A stretch of DNA of 21,898 nucleotides, taken from contig DAOUCS010000120.1 in NCBI GenBank assembly GCA_034431815.1, forward strand, positions 1-21,898, read 5' to 3'. Below are positions 20,920-21,898 of this stretch, one piece after another. Under the pieces are notes generated by a model that did not search any database, had not been told where the DNA came from, and saw only the letters and a program-made list of their open reading frames with translations. Position 1 is the first letter of the stretch. Every line of letters starts with the position of its first letter. The stretch comes from HRBIN29 sp034431815 (GTDB taxonomy: Bacteria > Chloroflexota > Dehalococcoidia > Tepidiformales > Tepidiformaceae). A program made the position numbers and the translations under genes.

Positions 20920-21614
20920 CGGGTCGCCCCTTCGAACAGAGCCCGCCCAATACGCACGTGCGTCGCTCCCTCCTCGATGGCGACCTCGAAGTCGCCCGAC
21001 ATCCCCATCGACAGTTTCGTAAGGCCGAACTCCTGCGCGAGCCGGCGCAACTCCCGAAACACGGGCCGCACGTCTTCGGGATCATCGGCGGCGGGGGCCA
21101 CGGTCATCAACCCCTCGAGCCGGATGGCGGGGAGGCGGCATGCGGTTTCGACGAGCGCGGGCAGCTCCTCCGGCGCGCAGCCGTGCTTCGAAGGTTCGCG
21201 GGCGACATTCACCTCGAGGAAGATGGGCACCGGCTCCGCCGCCCGCCGGGCCAGCGCTTCGAACACGGCTGCGCTGTCGATGCCGTGGAACGCGTGGAAG
21301 GCGCGCAGCGCCCGGGCTGCCTTGTTCCGCTGCAAATGCCCCACGAGATGCCAGCGGATGCCCGTGAGGCCGGCGGCTTCCGCGGCGAGGCGCTTGCTTT
21401 CGCCCTCCTGGACGCGGTTTTCGCCGACGTCGGAGATCCCCGCTCGCACAAGGGCAGCCACCTCTGTAAGGCTGCGCCCCTTCGTCACGGCCACCAGCAC
21501 CACTTCGGCCGGGTCGCGTCCGGCGCGCGCACAGGCGGCGGCGATGCGCTGCCGGATGCGGGCAGCGTTCGCGGCGATCACGGCTTCGGCCGAGGGCGAA
21601 AGGATGCTGCTCAT
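20916..21614 (-). CDS. PLP homeostasis protein, YggS/PROSC family
   Basis: 232 residues from the ATG at 21614, chosen because it overlaps the upstream stop as ATGA; an in-frame start at 21647 would run into that gene. It has the alanine-racemase-like barrel without racemase activity, binding pyridoxal 5'-phosphate and balancing free PLP and linked amino-acid pools. The PLP lysine is K45 in LVAVTKGRSL, followed by the signature DVGENRVQE, then WHLVGHLQRNK, GLMTV and the phosphate-binding SMGMSGDFEVAIEEGATHVRIG (in two parts: MGMSGDFE and RIGRALFE). It is coupled downstream to proC by a four-base overlap. The family call is secure. Confidence 0.95.
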   Translation of the reverse strand: MSSILSPSAEAVIAANAARIRQRIAAACARAGRDPAEVVLVAVTKGRSLTEVAALVRAGISDVGENRVQEGESKRLAAEAAGLTGIRWHLVGHLQRNKAARALRAFHAFHGIDSAAVFEALARRAAEPVPIFLEVNVAREPSKHGCAPEELPALVETACRLPAIRLEGLMTVAPAADDPEDVRPVFRELRRLAQEFGLTKLSMGMSGDFEVAIEEGATHVRIGRALFEGATR

Positions 21615-21868
21615 CGGGGCAGCTCCGGGGGATGGCGCCACTCCCAAAAGGCGCGCGCTCCGAGCACCATGAGGCCGAGCGCGATGAGGCCCGCCGCTGC
21701 CAACGGGTGGATGGTGAAGAGCCAGAAGAGCAGGAAGAGCCCCGCCATCGCGCCGAAGAGGATCGCGAGCGGCACCGCCAGCGTCCGGAAGACGATGCCG
21801 ATGATGGCGAACGTCTCGCGCCAGCTCCCCGGCGGGGGCTCTGAGCCTCGGCCGTGGTAGAAACCCAT
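21611..21868 (-). CDS. Small membrane protein at the head of the yggS-proC-yggT operon, unknown function
   Basis: 85 residues, not recognised as a named family. A polar N-terminus of about 18 residues (MGFYHGRGSEPPPGSWRE) precedes a long hydrophobic stretch (about 20-52), then a second hydrophobic segment (about 54-72), and a short aromatic/basic tail (RAFWEWRHPPELPR). Two or three membrane helices are likely. The stop overlaps the yggS start (ATGA), so it belongs to the same operon and is its first visible gene. A TAGACT box ends 7 nt before the ATG, so this ATG is probably also the 5' end of the transcript. Function cannot be inferred beyond membrane localisation. Confidence 0.78.
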   Translation of the reverse strand: MGFYHGRGSEPPPGSWRETFAIIGIVFRTLAVPLAILFGAMAGLFLLFWLFTIHPLAAAGLIALGLMVLGARAFWEWRHPPELPR

Positions 21869-21875
21869 CGACCTC

Positions 21876-21881
21876 AGTCTA
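21876..21881 (-). promoter_or_regulatory. Putative -10 box (TAGACT) of the operon starting at 21868
   Basis: TAGACT ends 7 nt before the ATG at 21868, predicting a leaderless operon mRNA. The expected -35 would fall just outside the window, so it cannot be checked here. Confidence 0.45.
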
Positions 21882-21898
21882 CCCGAGCAGGAAAGAGC

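Noticed and set aside
18593..21672. Two ~520-codon plus-strand frames over the ABC, yggT, proC and yggS genes
   Set aside because: Both are antisense to seven genes with overlapping starts and stops and recognised motifs.
1..21898. Search for tRNA, rRNA, CRISPR, transposase, integrase, toxin-antitoxin or restriction genes
   Set aside because: None were seen. The nuclease-like domain in the galU-linked protein has no methylase partner and lacks a normal catalytic motif, so I do not call a restriction or defence system.

Overview
The window is a compact stretch of high-GC bacterial chromosome. I count 22 protein genes, with no rRNA, tRNA, CRISPR array, insertion sequence or phage gene. No gap between genes exceeds about 105 bases. 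The Thr/Pro-rich linkers on the exported cyclophilin, the short GlgP form with an N-terminal extension, the tetrapyrrole-methylase/MazG fusion and the many starts that look leaderless suggest a thermophile-like member of Chloroflexota, or a neighbour of Deinococcota or Actinomycetota. That assignment is inference, because no marker in the window fixes the taxon.

Left region (1-7121). The 3' part of an exported peptidyl-prolyl isomerase gene (+) converges on a long minus-strand series. Read 5' to 3' on the minus strand, this is glgP (glucan phosphorylase), a Gfo/Idh/MocA oxidoreductase, a methylase-MazG fusion (nucleotide clean-up), a thioredoxin-like protein and two small membrane proteins. 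A 12-bp perfect hairpin separates the thioredoxin gene from the membrane proteins.

Centre (7191-13713). argH (+) is divergent from glgP and overlaps by 12 nt the convergent malate dehydrogenase gene. Upstream of mdh on the minus strand lie an unknown 163-aa gene and a GPH-type sugar/cation symporter. The symporter is divergent from lepA (+), which is followed by a stand-alone AsnC/Lrp ligand-binding domain and a 122-aa unknown gene.

Right region (14128-21898). galU (-) is translationally coupled to an unrecognised 451-aa protein with a coiled coil and a degenerate nuclease-like C-terminal domain. This is the least explained gene in the window. Divergent from galU is the classic infC-rpmI-rplT translation operon (+). 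A minus-strand operon follows, mostly with overlapping stop/start codons: small membrane protein, yggS, proC, two single-repeat yggT genes, and an ABC exporter made of ATPase plus permease.

Most genes are housekeeping: translation, arginine, proline, central carbon, glycogen and UDP-glucose. I did not find a convincing new multi-gene system. The points most worth following are the galU-coupled protein, the recurring -10 box placed 6-10 nt before start codons, the split yggT pair, and two family members lacking a usual key residue (the thioredoxin and the ABC ATPase).
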